From JANMJD01 sp963828405 (lineage in GTDB: Bacteria > Actinomycetota > Acidimicrobiia > Acidimicrobiales > Ilumatobacteraceae), in the NCBI GenBank assembly GCA_963828405.1, contig CAWHEG010000029.1, positions 87,296-151,295 of the forward strand: a stretch of DNA of 64,000 nt, written 5' to 3'. Under the pieces are notes generated by a model, which had not been told where the DNA came from, did not search any database, and worked only from the letters and a program-made list of their open reading frames with translations. The position numbers were made by a program, and so were the translations under genes. The first letter of the stretch is position 1, and each line of letters starts with the position of its first letter. This document shows positions 1 through 8,066 of the stretch, piece by piece.

Positions 1-269
1 AACGCGTCGTAGGCGAGCAGGGTCACCGTGCCGTCGGACGCCGCACGTGTCGGGGTCGTTGCGGGGCCGGCCGGCGTTGCCGTCGTCGGCCCCGTCGTCG
101 TCCCGCCGGTGGTGCCGGCGATCGTCGTGCCCGGCGCGGCGCCCGGCTCGGCGCCCGGCTCGTCGGACGACCTGCACGCCGCAGTGCCGACGAGGCAGCC
201 GACGGTGGCGAGGACCACCGCCCAGCGCCGGGGCCGGCGGTGGGGCGGGTCGGGGAGGTGGGGCGTCAT
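1..269 (-). CDS. Thiamine ABC transporter substrate-binding lipoprotein (ThiB-like), partial
   Basis: The N-terminal 89 residues of a secreted protein that leaves the window at base 1. A basic start (HRRPRRW) is followed by a hydrophobic stretch ending in VGTAAC, which reads as a signal peptide with a slightly atypical lipobox. A Thr/Pro/Gly/Ala-rich spacer follows, then TVTLLAYDAF, which resembles the first strand of thiamine-binding proteins of the ThiB type. The ATG overlaps the stop of the thiamine pyrophosphokinase gene by 4 bases (ATGA), so the two are translationally coupled and share the TPP riboswitch upstream. Inferred role: capture of thiamine or a precursor for an ABC importer whose permease and ATPase genes would lie beyond the window edge. 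The ligand is assigned mainly from context. Confidence 0.7.
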   Translation of the reverse strand, partial: MTPHLPDPPHRRPRRWAVVLATVGCLVGTAACRSSDEPGAEPGAAPGTTIAGTTGGTTTGPTTATPAGPATTPTRAASDGTVTLLAYDA

Positions 270-925
270 CGGCGGTCTCCGGACAGCGCTCGGGGGGTGA
301 CATGGACGAGGGTGCCAGAGCCGAGGCGTACGACGGTCGGCTCCGATCGGGCGACGTTGCTGACTCCCAGCGACGAACCAGCGGCGAGCGTGGCCCCGTC
401 CAGCGCGTAGCGGGCACCGGAGATGCCGACGCCGTCGGCCGCGCCGTGGAGCGGGAGCACGCTGAACGCAGCGCCGGCAGCGGTCGGCACGCTGCGTTGC
501 TCGCCGCCGTGGATCACGACGATGCGGGTGTCGCCCCACCACAGGGTGGTCGCCGCTGTGCGCTGGGGGGCCGTGAAGGCGAACAGCGCTGCGAGGGTGT
601 GGTCGATCCGGTCGCCGCCGCCGAACACGCCGACGATCTCGGTGCAGCCCCGGGCCTCGGCGGCGTCGATAGCCAGTTCGGTGTCGGTGGCGTCCTTGTC
701 GGCCGGGTGGGCCTCGATCTCGACGCCGGTGCTCCGGGCGTGGGCAAGTCCGGCTGCGGTGATCGAGTCGAGGTCGCCGACGAGCAGGTCGACGGTCATC
801 CCCAGGGCCCGGGCGTGGTCGTAGCCGGAGTCGGCGGCGATCACGAACCGCCCGGTCGGCAGGACGTCGACGACCGCCCGTGGCGGCGATGCCCCTCCGA
901 TGACGATGACGGCGACGACGGCCAT
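266..925 (-). CDS. thiN: Thiamine pyrophosphokinase
   Basis: Transfers pyrophosphate from ATP to thiamine to give thiamine diphosphate in the cytoplasm. The 219-aa product carries the family signatures in order: AADSGYDHA near the N-terminus, DLLVGDLDSI, the Asp-rich PADKDATDTELAID and GGGDRIDHTLAAL, followed by a beta-rich C-terminal domain. I chose the ATG at 925. An in-frame ATG at 943 lies inside the conserved 3' strand of the riboswitch and is unlikely to be the start. A strong GGAGGG at 930-935 lies 4 bases before the chosen ATG and is itself part of the riboswitch 3' end. The stop overlaps the start of the downstream lipoprotein gene. Regulation by thiamine diphosphate is expected through the riboswitch. 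Confidence 0.92.
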   Translation of the reverse strand: MAVVAVIVIGGASPPRAVVDVLPTGRFVIAADSGYDHARALGMTVDLLVGDLDSITAAGLAHARSTGVEIEAHPADKDATDTELAIDAAEARGCTEIVGVFGGGDRIDHTLAALFAFTAPQRTAATTLWWGDTRIVVIHGGEQRSVPTAAGAAFSVLPLHGAADGVGISGARYALDGATLAAGSSLGVSNVARSEPTVVRLGSGTLVHVTPRALSGDRR

Positions 926-928
926 GGT

Positions 929-1022
929 TCCCTCCGCTGGCATTACCCAGATCAGGTTCTCGGGTCGGTGGCGGCGGCCACCCTCTCAGCCCGGCGGTAC
1001 CTCCGAGCTCCCCGTGTGCGGT
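929..1022 (-). promoter_or_regulatory. TPP riboswitch (THI box)
   Basis: Read on the minus strand, the segment has the hallmark elements of the thiamine diphosphate aptamer in order: CACGGGGAGC, the GGGCTGAGAGGG element, then CCTGATCTGGGTAATGCC and AGCGGAGGGAA. It sits directly before thiN. Its 3' strand contains the only Shine-Dalgarno-like sequence (GGAGGG at 930-935), which suggests ligand binding could hide the ribosome site directly. The last codons and the stop (986-988) of the upstream MFS gene lie inside the aptamer. The outer boundaries are approximate because I could not fold it. Confidence 0.95.
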
Positions 1023-2407
1023 TGAGAGGTGCAGCGTAGCGCCGTCGGCGTGAGCCGCGCGGCGAGGAGCCCGCCGACGACGCCGACGACGATCATCGTC
1101 GAGAACACCCGGCGCACCCCGGTGACCGTGTCGGGCGCCGAGGCGACGACGGCGATGGCGATGGCCACCCACAGGGTGTTGCCGACATCGGTGAAGATCC
1201 GGGTCATCGCCCCGCCGATGCCGAGCCGGGCCACGGGAACGGCCGACATCGCCGCCGACTGGGTCGCCGCGTGGGCGAGGCCGACACCGACGGCATAGAG
1301 CACCGCGCCCGGCACCCAGACGGCGAGCAGGCGGCGTTCGTCGCCGACACGGATGAGCAGGAACAGCCCGGCGAGGACGAAGAAGGCGGCCCCGGGCACG
1401 ATCACCCGACGGTGCCCGTGGCGGTCGGCCCAGCGGCCGGCGGCGAAGGTGAGGGGCCCGGCGATGGCCGGGATGATCGCCACGGCCAGACCGCCCCGGA
1501 ACCGGCTCAGTCCCCAGACGTCGGTCATCAGCACGATGCTGGTCAGGAACATCGCCCCGAAGTGCCCGGCGACCACGAAGCCGAGCATGCTGCCGATGCG
1601 GAAGCGTCGTTCGCGCCACAGCGAGAGATCGAGGATCGGATCGGGGTGGAGTCGGCAGCGTCGGATCAGGGAGGGCAGGAGCACGGCCGCCCCGAGCAGC
1701 GACACGGAGATCCGCGGGTCGGCCCAACCCCAGTCGTCGGCCTGCACGATGCCGAAGGCGAGCGCGGTGACCCCGCCGACGAGGAGGGTGACACCGACGA
1801 GATCGGGGCGGCCACGGTTGCCGGCATCGCGCCCCGGAGCGGTCGCCGGCAGCATCCGTGCCCCGAGGCCGATGGTCAACAGGCTGATCGGGATGCTCGC
1901 CGCGAACGTCCAGCGCCAGCCCACCGAATCGATCAGCGCCCCGCCGACCACCGGGCCGATCGCCGAGAAGATGCCGCCCAGCGCGCCGATCGCGCCGACG
2001 GCGCTCGAGCGGCGTTCGAGCGGGAAGGCGGTGAGCACGATGGCCTGGGCGGCGGGGCCCTCGGCGGCGAGCCCGGCCGCCTGGACCACCCGGGCGGCGA
2101 TGAGCAGCCCCAGCGTCGGCGCTGTGGCGACGAGCGCCGAGCCGAGGGCGAACACGGCGACGCCGATGAGGAACTGGCGCTTGCGGCCGATGCGGTCGGC
2201 CAACCAACCGCAGGGCACGGTCAGTGCGGCCACGGTGATCGAGAACGCGGTCATCGCCCACGACACCGACGACGCCGGGGCGTCGAAGGAGCGCTGCAGT
2301 TCGGGGAAGGCGACGAAGACGATCGAGTAGTTGAGGGTGCCGACCACCATCGCCCCGGCGACGAGCGCGAACGTGGACCACGGGGAGCTCGCCGCCGGCC
2401 GATGCAT
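986..2407 (-). CDS. MFS transporter, DHA2-like exporter family
   Basis: A 473-aa polytopic membrane protein with the major facilitator fold. Near the N-terminus are a first hydrophobic helix and the loop 2-3 signature GWLADRIGRKRQF, followed by repeated hydrophobic helices, with a second Gly/Arg loop (GRWADRHGHRR) in the C-terminal half. The arrangement resembles drug:H+ antiporters of the DHA2 type; the substrate cannot be told from sequence. The start is the ATG at 2407; the open frame extends further upstream only as an antisense shadow of the methyltransferase. Its stop codon lies inside the TPP riboswitch, so reading through this gene would produce the thiN riboswitch leader. It may be linked to thiamine or pyrimidine transport, but that is inference from position only. 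Confidence 0.85.
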   Translation of the reverse strand: MHRPAASSPWSTFALVAGAMVVGTLNYSIVFVAFPELQRSFDAPASSVSWAMTAFSITVAALTVPCGWLADRIGRKRQFLIGVAVFALGSALVATAPTLGLLIAARVVQAAGLAAEGPAAQAIVLTAFPLERRSSAVGAIGALGGIFSAIGPVVGGALIDSVGWRWTFAASIPISLLTIGLGARMLPATAPGRDAGNRGRPDLVGVTLLVGGVTALAFGIVQADDWGWADPRISVSLLGAAVLLPSLIRRCRLHPDPILDLSLWRERRFRIGSMLGFVVAGHFGAMFLTSIVLMTDVWGLSRFRGGLAVAIIPAIAGPLTFAAGRWADRHGHRRVIVPGAAFFVLAGLFLLIRVGDERRLLAVWVPGAVLYAVGVGLAHAATQSAAMSAVPVARLGIGGAMTRIFTDVGNTLWVAIAIAVVASAPDTVTGVRRVFSTMIVVGVVGGLLAARLTPTALRCTSQPHTGSSEVPPG

Positions 2408-2474
2408 GCCACCGTCTACGTCATCGCGACACCGGGCCGCAAGACGTCGGGTTCCTCGAGGTCGCCCGAGTCGT

Positions 2475-3296
2475 TCAGACCCGGCAGATGATCTCGCCGT
2501 GGGGGATCGTCCAGTAGCCGTCGGGGTGCTCCGACCACTTGAGGAACGCCCGGGCGACGTCGTCGAGGTCACCCGGTGACGCCACGCCCTCGGCGACGAG
2601 CTGCTCGGCGAACGCCGAGGCCGTGACCCGGTCCGCCCACGTCCCCGCCCACCACTGCCGATCCTCCGGGGTGGAGAAGCACCACACAGAGGCGGTGGCC
2701 GCCACGTCGGTGAAGCCGGCGGCGTGGGCCCAGCCCAACATCGACCGGCCGGCGTCCGGCTCGCCGCCGTTGCGGCGGGCGACGTCTCGGTACCACGCCA
2801 GCCAACGGTCGAGCCGCTCGTCGGGCGGGGCCCACGTGAACGCCTCGTAATCGGCGTCGCGGGCGGCGACGAGACCTCCTGGCCGGACGAGCCGTCGCCA
2901 CTCGGCGAGCGCGGCGACCGGCTCGGAGAGGTGCTGGAGGACCTGATGGGCATGGACCACGTCGACGCAGTGGTCGGCCAGGTCGAGGGCATAGGCGTCG
3001 GCGACGGCGAACGTCAAGCGGACCGGCGGCGAGTCGGGCGCCGATGCCAGGTCCTCGGCGCGGCGGCGGGCGGCGGTGATCGCCGTCTCGGAGGAGTCGA
3101 TGCCGACCACGGCGCCGGGGAACACGAGGCGGGCCAGATCGATGGTGATCGTGCCGGGGCCGCAGCCGATGTCGAGCACGTCCATCCCCGAGCGCAGATG
3201 AGGGAGGAGGTAGCCCGCCGAGCTCTCCGCCGTGCGCACGCTGTGGGCGCGCAGCACGCTGGCATGGTGCCCGTGGGTGTACCTGGTGTTCGACAT
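2475..3296 (-). CDS. SAM-dependent class I methyltransferase
   Basis: A 273-aa protein with a Rossmann-type methyltransferase core. Motif I is VLDIGCGPGTITIDLA at roughly residues 40-55. An acidic strand end VVGIDSS follows, then FAVADAYALDLAD (motif II region) and the post-motif VLQHLSEPVAAL with RLVRPGGLVAARD. The C-terminal part (WCFSTPEDRQWWAGTWADR) matches the UbiE/Methyltransf_11-like proteins common in actinobacteria; the acceptor is unknown. The chosen start is MSNTRYTHGHH at 3296. An in-frame GTG or ATG upstream would add nine unconserved residues. CATACT ends six bases before the ATG and there is no Shine-Dalgarno sequence, so a leaderless mRNA is likely. Confidence 0.88.
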   Translation of the reverse strand: MSNTRYTHGHHASVLRAHSVRTAESSAGYLLPHLRSGMDVLDIGCGPGTITIDLARLVFPGAVVGIDSSETAITAARRRAEDLASAPDSPPVRLTFAVADAYALDLADHCVDVVHAHQVLQHLSEPVAALAEWRRLVRPGGLVAARDADYEAFTWAPPDERLDRWLAWYRDVARRNGGEPDAGRSMLGWAHAAGFTDVAATASVWCFSTPEDRQWWAGTWADRVTASAFAEQLVAEGVASPGDLDDVARAFLKWSEHPDGYWTIPHGEIICRV

Positions 3297-3302
3297 CGGA
3301 CC

Positions 3303-3308
3303 AGTATG
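3303..3308 (-). promoter_or_regulatory. Candidate -10 element of the methyltransferase gene
   Basis: CATACT on the minus strand, followed by six bases and then the ATG. It matches four of six positions of TATAAT. The spacing would put the transcription start on the start codon. Confidence 0.4.
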
Positions 3309-3416
3309 AACCGCGGTCGGCATCGATGGGCTGATTCGGGACCTTGCCGGGCCCGGGCGCGGGCGTCACGGTACCCCGGAGGCACAAACCGCTCGCCGGG
3401 ACAGGGGTTTCGTGCC

Positions 3417-3422
3417 TACGGT
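3417..3422 (+). promoter_or_regulatory. Candidate -10 element of the LysE-family gene
   Basis: TACGGT ends seven bases before the GTG at 3430. The same hexamer and spacing recur at 21519-21524. It supports a leaderless start at 3430 over the upstream in-frame GTG at 3412. Confidence 0.45.
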
Positions 3423-3429
3423 CGTCTCC

Positions 3430-4074
3430 GTGCCACCGCTGAACGTTCTCCCCGTGTTCGCCGGGGCGTCCCTCGCGTTGCTGTTGGTCCCCGGTCCGGC
3501 GGTGCTGTTCATCGTCGCCCGCAGCAGCGCCCAGGGGACCCGGGCCGGTCTCGTCTCGGTGCTCGGCGTGCACGCCGCGTCGATCCTCCACGTGCTCGGG
3601 GCGGTTGCCGGCCTGTCGGCCGTCGTGGTTGCCTCATCGGCCGCCTTCACGACCGTGAAGATCGTCGGCGGGCTCTACCTGATCGTCATCGGGGTGAGGT
3701 CGTTGCGTGGCGCCCGGTCGGTGGCGCGGCGGGCGGAGCCGGTCGACCGGCCGCCGCGGAGGCTGTTCGGGGAGGCGCTGATGGTCAACCTGTTCAATCC
3801 GAAGGTGGCCCTCTTCTTCCTCGCCTTCCTGCCCCAGTTCGTGCGTCCCGAGAACGGCCGGATCTGGTCGCAGACGCTCGTGCTCGGCCTGCTCTACGTG
3901 CTGCTCGGGTTGTGCTCCGACGCGATCTACGCCGTGGTGGGCGCCCGCGCCGGGTGCTGGTTCGCCCAGCGAACGGCGCCGAAGCTCCGCGCCGGCCGGT
4001 ACGCCGAGGGCGGCATCCTCATCGCCCTCGGGCTGCTCACCCTCGCCCTGCCCCACCGACGGGCGGCGAGGTAG
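3430..4074 (+). CDS. LysE/RhtB-family amino acid exporter
   Basis: An inner-membrane exporter of about 214 residues with six predicted hydrophobic helices. The family features are visible: the N-terminal helix containing LLLVPGPAVLFIVARSS (the PGP motif of LysE/RhtB), a Gly-rich IVGGLYLIVIGVRSLRG near the middle, and the conserved helix start FGEALMVNLFNPKVALFF. The substrate is probably an amino acid or a related small metabolite, but specificity cannot be read from sequence. I place the start at GTG 3430 because a TACGGT element ends seven bases before it; an in-frame GTG at 3412 would add six residues. It is divergent from the methyltransferase gene. Confidence 0.85.
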   Translation: MPPLNVLPVFAGASLALLLVPGPAVLFIVARSSAQGTRAGLVSVLGVHAASILHVLGAVAGLSAVVVASSAAFTTVKIVGGLYLIVIGVRSLRGARSVARRAEPVDRPPRRLFGEALMVNLFNPKVALFFLAFLPQFVRPENGRIWSQTLVLGLLYVLLGLCSDAIYAVVGARAGCWFAQRTAPKLRAGRYAEGGILIALGLLTLALPHRRAAR

Positions 4075-4132
4075 ACCGGCACCCGTCGTCTGCCTGGAGG
4101 GGCGTTTATCCTGGTGAAGCACAGTTTTTCGG

Positions 4133-4161
4133 TTGATTCTCGCTACGAACACCTGTACGCT
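4133..4161 (+). promoter_or_regulatory. Candidate promoter of the DUF222/HNH gene
   Basis: TTGATT at 4133-4138, a 17-base spacer, then TACGCT at 4156-4161. The ATG follows after seven bases. The -35 matches four of six and the -10 three of six consensus positions. This is the clearest complete promoter in the window and implies a leaderless transcript. Confidence 0.55.
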
Positions 4162-4168
4162 GAGAGGC

Positions 4169-5329
4169 ATGTCGACAGCGACGGTCGAACTCGACGAGAG
4201 CCACCTCGCCCTCGACGAGTTCGCCGCCGCCTGGGCCGCCCACGAACGCAGCGCAGCCCGCTTGGCGCTCGCCGTCGCACGATTCGACGCCCGCAACGAC
4301 TACCGCCACGACGGCTCCGTCACGATGACCGCCTGGCTGCGCCACCACTGCCGGATGTCCGACCGCGACGCCGGCACCCTGGTACGACGGGGACGGTTCC
4401 TCCACCGCCACGACCGCGTCGCCTGCGCCGCCGTCACCTCCGCCCTGTCGGCCGGACAGATCGGCGCGATCCAGGCGGCCGTCACCGCGGTCACCGAACC
4501 GGTCTTCGTCGCCCAGGACCGGTCACTCGTCGATCACGTCGCCGCGTTGGATGTGCGCTACACCCAGGTCGCCTGCCGCATCTGGAGGCAACACGCCGAA
4601 GCAATCGCCGATCTACCCGAACCGTCGGTGCCCGACCGGGAGTTGTCGTTCACCCGCGCCGATGACGGCACGATGCTCGGTCGGTTCGTGTTCGAACCAG
4701 CCCTCGCCGCCGAGTTCGAACGGGCCATCGGCACCGCCTCCACCTGGGACGGCGAACACGACCAACGCGCCCCTCAGACCCGCCGAGCCGACGCCCTGTT
4801 CGACATCGTCGCCTTCTTCAACCGCAACCACGACCACCCCGGCACACCACGACATCGACCCCACATCGAGATCACCATCGACGCCGACGACCTTCACCGG
4901 GCACGCTGCCACGCTTCGACCGTCGACGGCGACCGGCTCGCCGCCTCCAGCGTCGACGCCTACCTGTGCGACACATGGATGCAGCGGATCACCACATCCG
5001 GGTCGATTCCGCTCGACATCGGCCGGGCCACCCGAACCGTGCCGCTCGATCTGTTCCGGGCCGTCGCCCACCGCGACGGCGGCTGCCGGTATCCAGGGTG
5101 CACGAAGCGGATCGCCTGGACCGAAGCCCACCACATCACCTTCTGGCGCCACGGCGGCCCCACATCGCTCGACAACCTGGTCCTGTTGTGCTCGCGCCAC
5201 CACCACCTCATCCACCGACCCGGATGGCACCTCAAGCTCCTCCCCGACGGCAACGTCCACATCGCCACCCCTGCCGGCCGAACGCACACCTCCCAACCCC
5301 GACCACCCACCCACCGACTCCAACTCTGA
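4169..5329 (+). CDS. DUF222 domain-containing HNH endonuclease (13E12-repeat-like)
   Basis: A 386-aa protein of the family that is abundant and often multicopy in actinobacterial genomes. The N-terminal half is the helical DUF222 region (WLRHHCRMSDRDAGTLVRRG, then ALSAGQIGAIQAAV). The C-terminal part is an HNH nuclease: two zinc-type cysteines in CRYPGCTK, the catalytic core WTEAHHITFWRHGG, then TSLDNLVLLCSRHHHLIH. All HNH residues appear intact, so DNA cleavage is plausible, but the physiological role of this family is not established. The start at 4169 is supported by a TTGATT/TACGCT promoter ending seven bases upstream; an in-frame TTG at 4133 lies in that promoter. No inverted or direct repeats flank it that would mark a mobile element. 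Confidence 0.88.
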   Translation: MSTATVELDESHLALDEFAAAWAAHERSAARLALAVARFDARNDYRHDGSVTMTAWLRHHCRMSDRDAGTLVRRGRFLHRHDRVACAAVTSALSAGQIGAIQAAVTAVTEPVFVAQDRSLVDHVAALDVRYTQVACRIWRQHAEAIADLPEPSVPDRELSFTRADDGTMLGRFVFEPALAAEFERAIGTASTWDGEHDQRAPQTRRADALFDIVAFFNRNHDHPGTPRHRPHIEITIDADDLHRARCHASTVDGDRLAASSVDAYLCDTWMQRITTSGSIPLDIGRATRTVPLDLFRAVAHRDGGCRYPGCTKRIAWTEAHHITFWRHGGPTSLDNLVLLCSRHHHLIHRPGWHLKLLPDGNVHIATPAGRTHTSQPRPPTHRLQL

Positions 5330-5390
5330 TCAGTCGGAAGGCTGGAGGCACATCAACAGTGGTCGAGGCTCGACCGGGTTCGGGCGCGGG

Positions 5391-5396
5391 TAGGTT
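5391..5396 (+). promoter_or_regulatory. Candidate -10 element of the TIGR03083-family gene at 5403
   Basis: TAGGTT ends six bases before the ATG at 5403, with no Shine-Dalgarno sequence between. It fits the leaderless pattern seen elsewhere in the window. Confidence 0.45.
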
Positions 5397-5402
5397 CCGG
5401 CG

Positions 5403-6242
5403 ATGAAGATCTCGCCCCGTTACGAGGGATCGCCGATCCTGGACTTCCCCGGTGTGCCCGCCGATTCGCTGGCGGCCACGGTGCGACAGCGTCGGCGGAT
5501 GGAATCGACCCTGGCCGGGCTGGCCGATGCCGATTGGCGCGCCCCGAGCCGCTGCGCCGCTTGGACGGTGCGCGACGTGGTCGCCCACCTCGTCGGGGTC
5601 AACGGCTTCTGGCACGCCTCGATCAGGGCCGGTCTCGCCGGGAGCCCGACCCGGGTGCTCGGCAGTTTCGACCCCGCCCGGACGCCGGCGGTGATGGTCT
5701 CGACGATGGCCACGTTGCCCGATCAGGAGGTCCTCGACCAGTTCGTGGCCTCCAACGATGCGTTGCTCGCGGCGATGACCGCCCTCGGCGATGGCGGTTG
5801 GCTGACGATCGCCGAGTCACCCGCCGGGCACGTCCCGATCCGCGTCCTGGCGATGCACGCGCTGTGGGACGCCTGGATTCACGAGCGCGACATCGCCATC
5901 CCCCTCGGCCTGCCGTGCGCCGCCGAGGACGATGAGGTGGCCGCCTGCCTGAAGTACGCGGCGGCGATCAGCCCGGCACTCGCCATCGGCTTCGGGCTGC
6001 CCGCCGTCGGTCGATTGGCCGTCGAGGGCACCGATCCGGTGGTCGGGTTCGTGCTCGCGGTCGGTGACTCCGTGCGGTTGGCAGACAGGGTGCACGGAAC
6101 GGTCGAGGTGCCGTGCCTACGCGGCCCGAGCGTCGACCTGGTCGAGGCGTTGAGCTTGCGTACCCCGCTGCCGGACGTCGCTCCACCCGAATGGCGTCGG
6201 ATGCTGGACGGCCTCGCCATGGCCTTCGACGCCGCGCCGTAG
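5403..6242 (+). CDS. TIGR03083/maleylpyruvate isomerase-type metal-binding protein (DinB-like)
   Basis: A 279-aa protein with the N-terminal four-helix metal-binding domain related to mycothiol-dependent maleylpyruvate isomerase and DinB. The signature CAAWTVRDVVAHLVGVNGFW, with the first metal-ligand His, lies at about residues 47-66. The second ligand cluster is LWDAWIHERDIAI near residue 160. The C-terminal third resembles the alpha/beta tail seen in family members. These proteins are thought to act with mycothiol as thiol transferases or isomerases; the substrate here is unknown. It is the first of three paralogous-type genes within 4 kb (others at 7233-8030 and 8791-9486). It is convergent with the CDF transporter gene. 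Confidence 0.8.
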   Translation: MKISPRYEGSPILDFPGVPADSLAATVRQRRRMESTLAGLADADWRAPSRCAAWTVRDVVAHLVGVNGFWHASIRAGLAGSPTRVLGSFDPARTPAVMVSTMATLPDQEVLDQFVASNDALLAAMTALGDGGWLTIAESPAGHVPIRVLAMHALWDAWIHERDIAIPLGLPCAAEDDEVAACLKYAAAISPALAIGFGLPAVGRLAVEGTDPVVGFVLAVGDSVRLADRVHGTVEVPCLRGPSVDLVEALSLRTPLPDVAPPEWRRMLDGLAMAFDAAP

Positions 6243-6310
6243 GCGCGACGTCCCGGGGCACCGTCCGCCCGGCGACGGCCCGGGCTTCGGCCCGACGCGT
6301 CGGATGCCGG

Positions 6311-7229
6311 TCAGACGGGTGACCGATGGACGTCTGGCTCGATGTAGATCACCCGGGCGATCGGCACGGCGGCGCGGATCTCCGCTTCGACGGCATCGAT
6401 CGCCTCGGGCGAGTCCGGCGAGAGAGAGCGTCCGGTCGAACTCCAGCTTGGCGCCGACGAGCAACTCGTCGGGTCCGAGGTGCTGCGTGCGCATGTGGAT
6501 CACCCGGTTGACCTTCCCGTTCGCAGCCATCGCCGCGGCGATCGCGGCCTCCTGCTCGGGCGAGGCCGACTCGCCGATGAGCAGGCCCTTCATCTCGACC
6601 GCCAGGACGAGGGCGACGGCCACCAGCAGGATGCCGATGGCCAGCGAGCCGGCGGCGTCCCACCGCGGGTTGTGGGTGACCTCGGAGAGCACGACGCCGC
6701 CGAGGGCGAGGAAGAGGCCGACTTCGGCGGCGGTGTCCTCGAGCAGGACGACCGGCAGTTCGGGGGACTTCGCGTGGCGGATGAAGGCCCACCACGACGT
6801 CGAACGCGCCTTGACGTGATTGGCCTCCTTGACGGCCGTCATCAGCGAGAACGTCTCGAGGGCGATGGCGAACACCAGGATGCCGATCGCCACCGGGAGG
6901 TTCTCGGTCTCGTGCGGATGGCGGATCTTCGACACGCCCTCGTAGATGGCGAACATGCCGCCGAGGCTGAACAGCACGAGGGCGACGACGAACGACCAGA
7001 AGTAGCGCTCCCGGCCGAAGCCGAACGGGTGGCGTGCCGTCGCCCTGGCCTGCGCCCGTTTGGACCCGAGCATCAGCAGGGCCTGGTTCCCCGTGTCGGC
7101 GAACGAGTGGAACGACTCGGCGAGCAGGCCGGCCGATCGGGTGATCAGGAACCCGATGAACTTGGCCACGGCGATTCCGAGATTGGCGACGAACGCGGCG
7201 ATGATCGCCTTGCGGCTACCTTCCTGCAT
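6311..7229 (-). CDS. Cation diffusion facilitator (CDF) metal efflux transporter, frameshifted near the 3' end
   Basis: A cation/proton antiporter expected to export Zn2+, Fe2+ or similar ions. The helix II signature SAGLLAESFHSFADTGNQ, the HPFGFGRERYFWSF loop and a second metal site (LLEDTAAEVGLFLAL) are present. The cytoplasmic domain ends LEFDRTLS. At about 6418-6430 the frame breaks in a (TC)n tract. Moving one frame restores SPDSPEAIDAVEAEI, then VIYIEPDVHRSPV and a stop at 6311, which is a normal CDF C-terminus. Read as given, the frame instead runs antisense through the neighbouring gene to 6117 with Arg-rich sequence. The restored length is about 306 aa. It starts three bases after the stop of the TIGR03083 gene at 7233, so the two form an operon. 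Confidence 0.85.
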
Positions 7230-7232
7230 CGG

Positions 7233-8030
7233 TCAGAGACCGCCCAGGGCGAGCCACTGGGTGGCGGCCGCCGGGTCGCCGGCGATGTCGACGGCCCCAT
7301 CGGCGACGGGGCGACCCCACAGACGCAGGAGCAGATCCTCGGCCCGACCGCGCAACGCTGCGTCACCCTTGGCGTGCTGCCTGGCCAGCTGGAGCGAGGC
7401 GTCGTCGCCGACCGACACGAGCCACTCACCGGCGGTGTCCAGGCAATGGACGTGCACGCTCGTCGTCGGCAGTGCGATCGACGAACCGGCCTGCCCCGAG
7501 CGCTGGATCAGCCGGGGGAGCATGATCTCGAAGTACTCGTCGATCCCGTCGGCGGCCAGGGCCGGGTCGATCGGGGTGACGTCGCCACCCCCGACGCCGG
7601 CCACCGCATGTTCGGCATCCCAACGGTGGACCGTCGTCTCCTGCGCCTGCCGGCGGGGCCACACCCGGTTGACCCGCTCGGTCGGGAAGACGTGCCACGT
7701 CGGCGCGTCGGGGTCGAGGCCCTCGAGCACGGCGCTCAGGCCGGTGGCCGCCTCGAGGTACCAGTCGGCGTAGCCGTCGTCGGCCGGTGGCGTCGGGGCC
7801 GAGAAGTCGACGCGGGCCCCGGTCGCCGCCGCCTGGGTGGCCCACAGGTGGACCGCCACCAGGTGTTCGACCAACCGGCGCAGGTCCCATCCCGGGCAGG
7901 CGGCGACCGGAGCGTCGAGCGGGCCGCGACGGACGGCGTCGGCGAACAGGCGGGACTGGCGGCGCAGGTGGGCGACGTTGGCCGCCGGATCGAGCCTGGC
8001 GGCCGGCGTCGGGGTGTGTTGGTGTGCCAT
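7233..8030 (-). CDS. TIGR03083/maleylpyruvate isomerase-type metal-binding protein
   Basis: A 265-aa family member with the N-terminal helical metal-binding domain. CPGWDLRRLVEHLVAVHLWA (about residues 45-64) carries the first His ligand, and a later ETTVHRWDAEHAV carries the second. The C-terminal part (LDTAGEWLVSVGDDA, then ALRGRAEDLLLRLWGR) is the SCP2-like or MDMPI C-terminal domain typical of actinobacterial family members. The function is presumably mycothiol-linked; the substrate is unknown. The ATG is preceded by TACCTT with six bases between, on the minus strand, and divergent from the NfuA-like gene. The CDF transporter follows three bases after its stop, which suggests co-expression. 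Confidence 0.82.
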   Translation of the reverse strand: MAHQHTPTPAARLDPAANVAHLRRQSRLFADAVRRGPLDAPVAACPGWDLRRLVEHLVAVHLWATQAAATGARVDFSAPTPPADDGYADWYLEAATGLSAVLEGLDPDAPTWHVFPTERVNRVWPRRQAQETTVHRWDAEHAVAGVGGGDVTPIDPALAADGIDEYFEIMLPRLIQRSGQAGSSIALPTTSVHVHCLDTAGEWLVSVGDDASLQLARQHAKGDAALRGRAEDLLLRLWGRPVADGAVDIAGDPAAATQWLALGGL

Positions 8031-8036
8031 GTCACG

Positions 8037-8042
8037 AAGGTA
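8037..8042 (-). promoter_or_regulatory. Candidate -10 element of the TIGR03083-family gene at 8030
   Basis: TACCTT on the minus strand ends six bases before the ATG. It lies back to back with the TAGCGT element of the divergent NfuA-like gene, in only 36 bases of intergenic DNA. Confidence 0.45.
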
Positions 8043-8053
8043 GCGCCACCAGA

Positions 8054-8059
8054 TAGCGT
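8054..8059 (+). promoter_or_regulatory. Candidate -10 element of the NfuA-like gene
   Basis: TAGCGT ends seven bases before the GTG start at 8067. No Shine-Dalgarno sequence is present. Confidence 0.45.
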
Positions 8060-8066
8060 TCGCCGT

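Noticed and set aside
47..1039. Long plus-strand open frame over the thiamine locus
   Set aside because: It is Arg/Gly/Asp-rich with no family features and lies antisense to thiN, whose motifs are clear, and to the riboswitch.
1271..2491. 406-aa plus-strand open frame over the MFS gene
   Set aside because: Composition is typical of an antisense shadow of a GC-rich membrane gene; the minus strand encodes a clear MFS protein.
4169..5329. HNH protein considered as part of an intron or mobile element
   Set aside because: No flanking repeats, intron structure or reverse transcriptase; the DUF222/HNH layout is that of a common chromosomal family.
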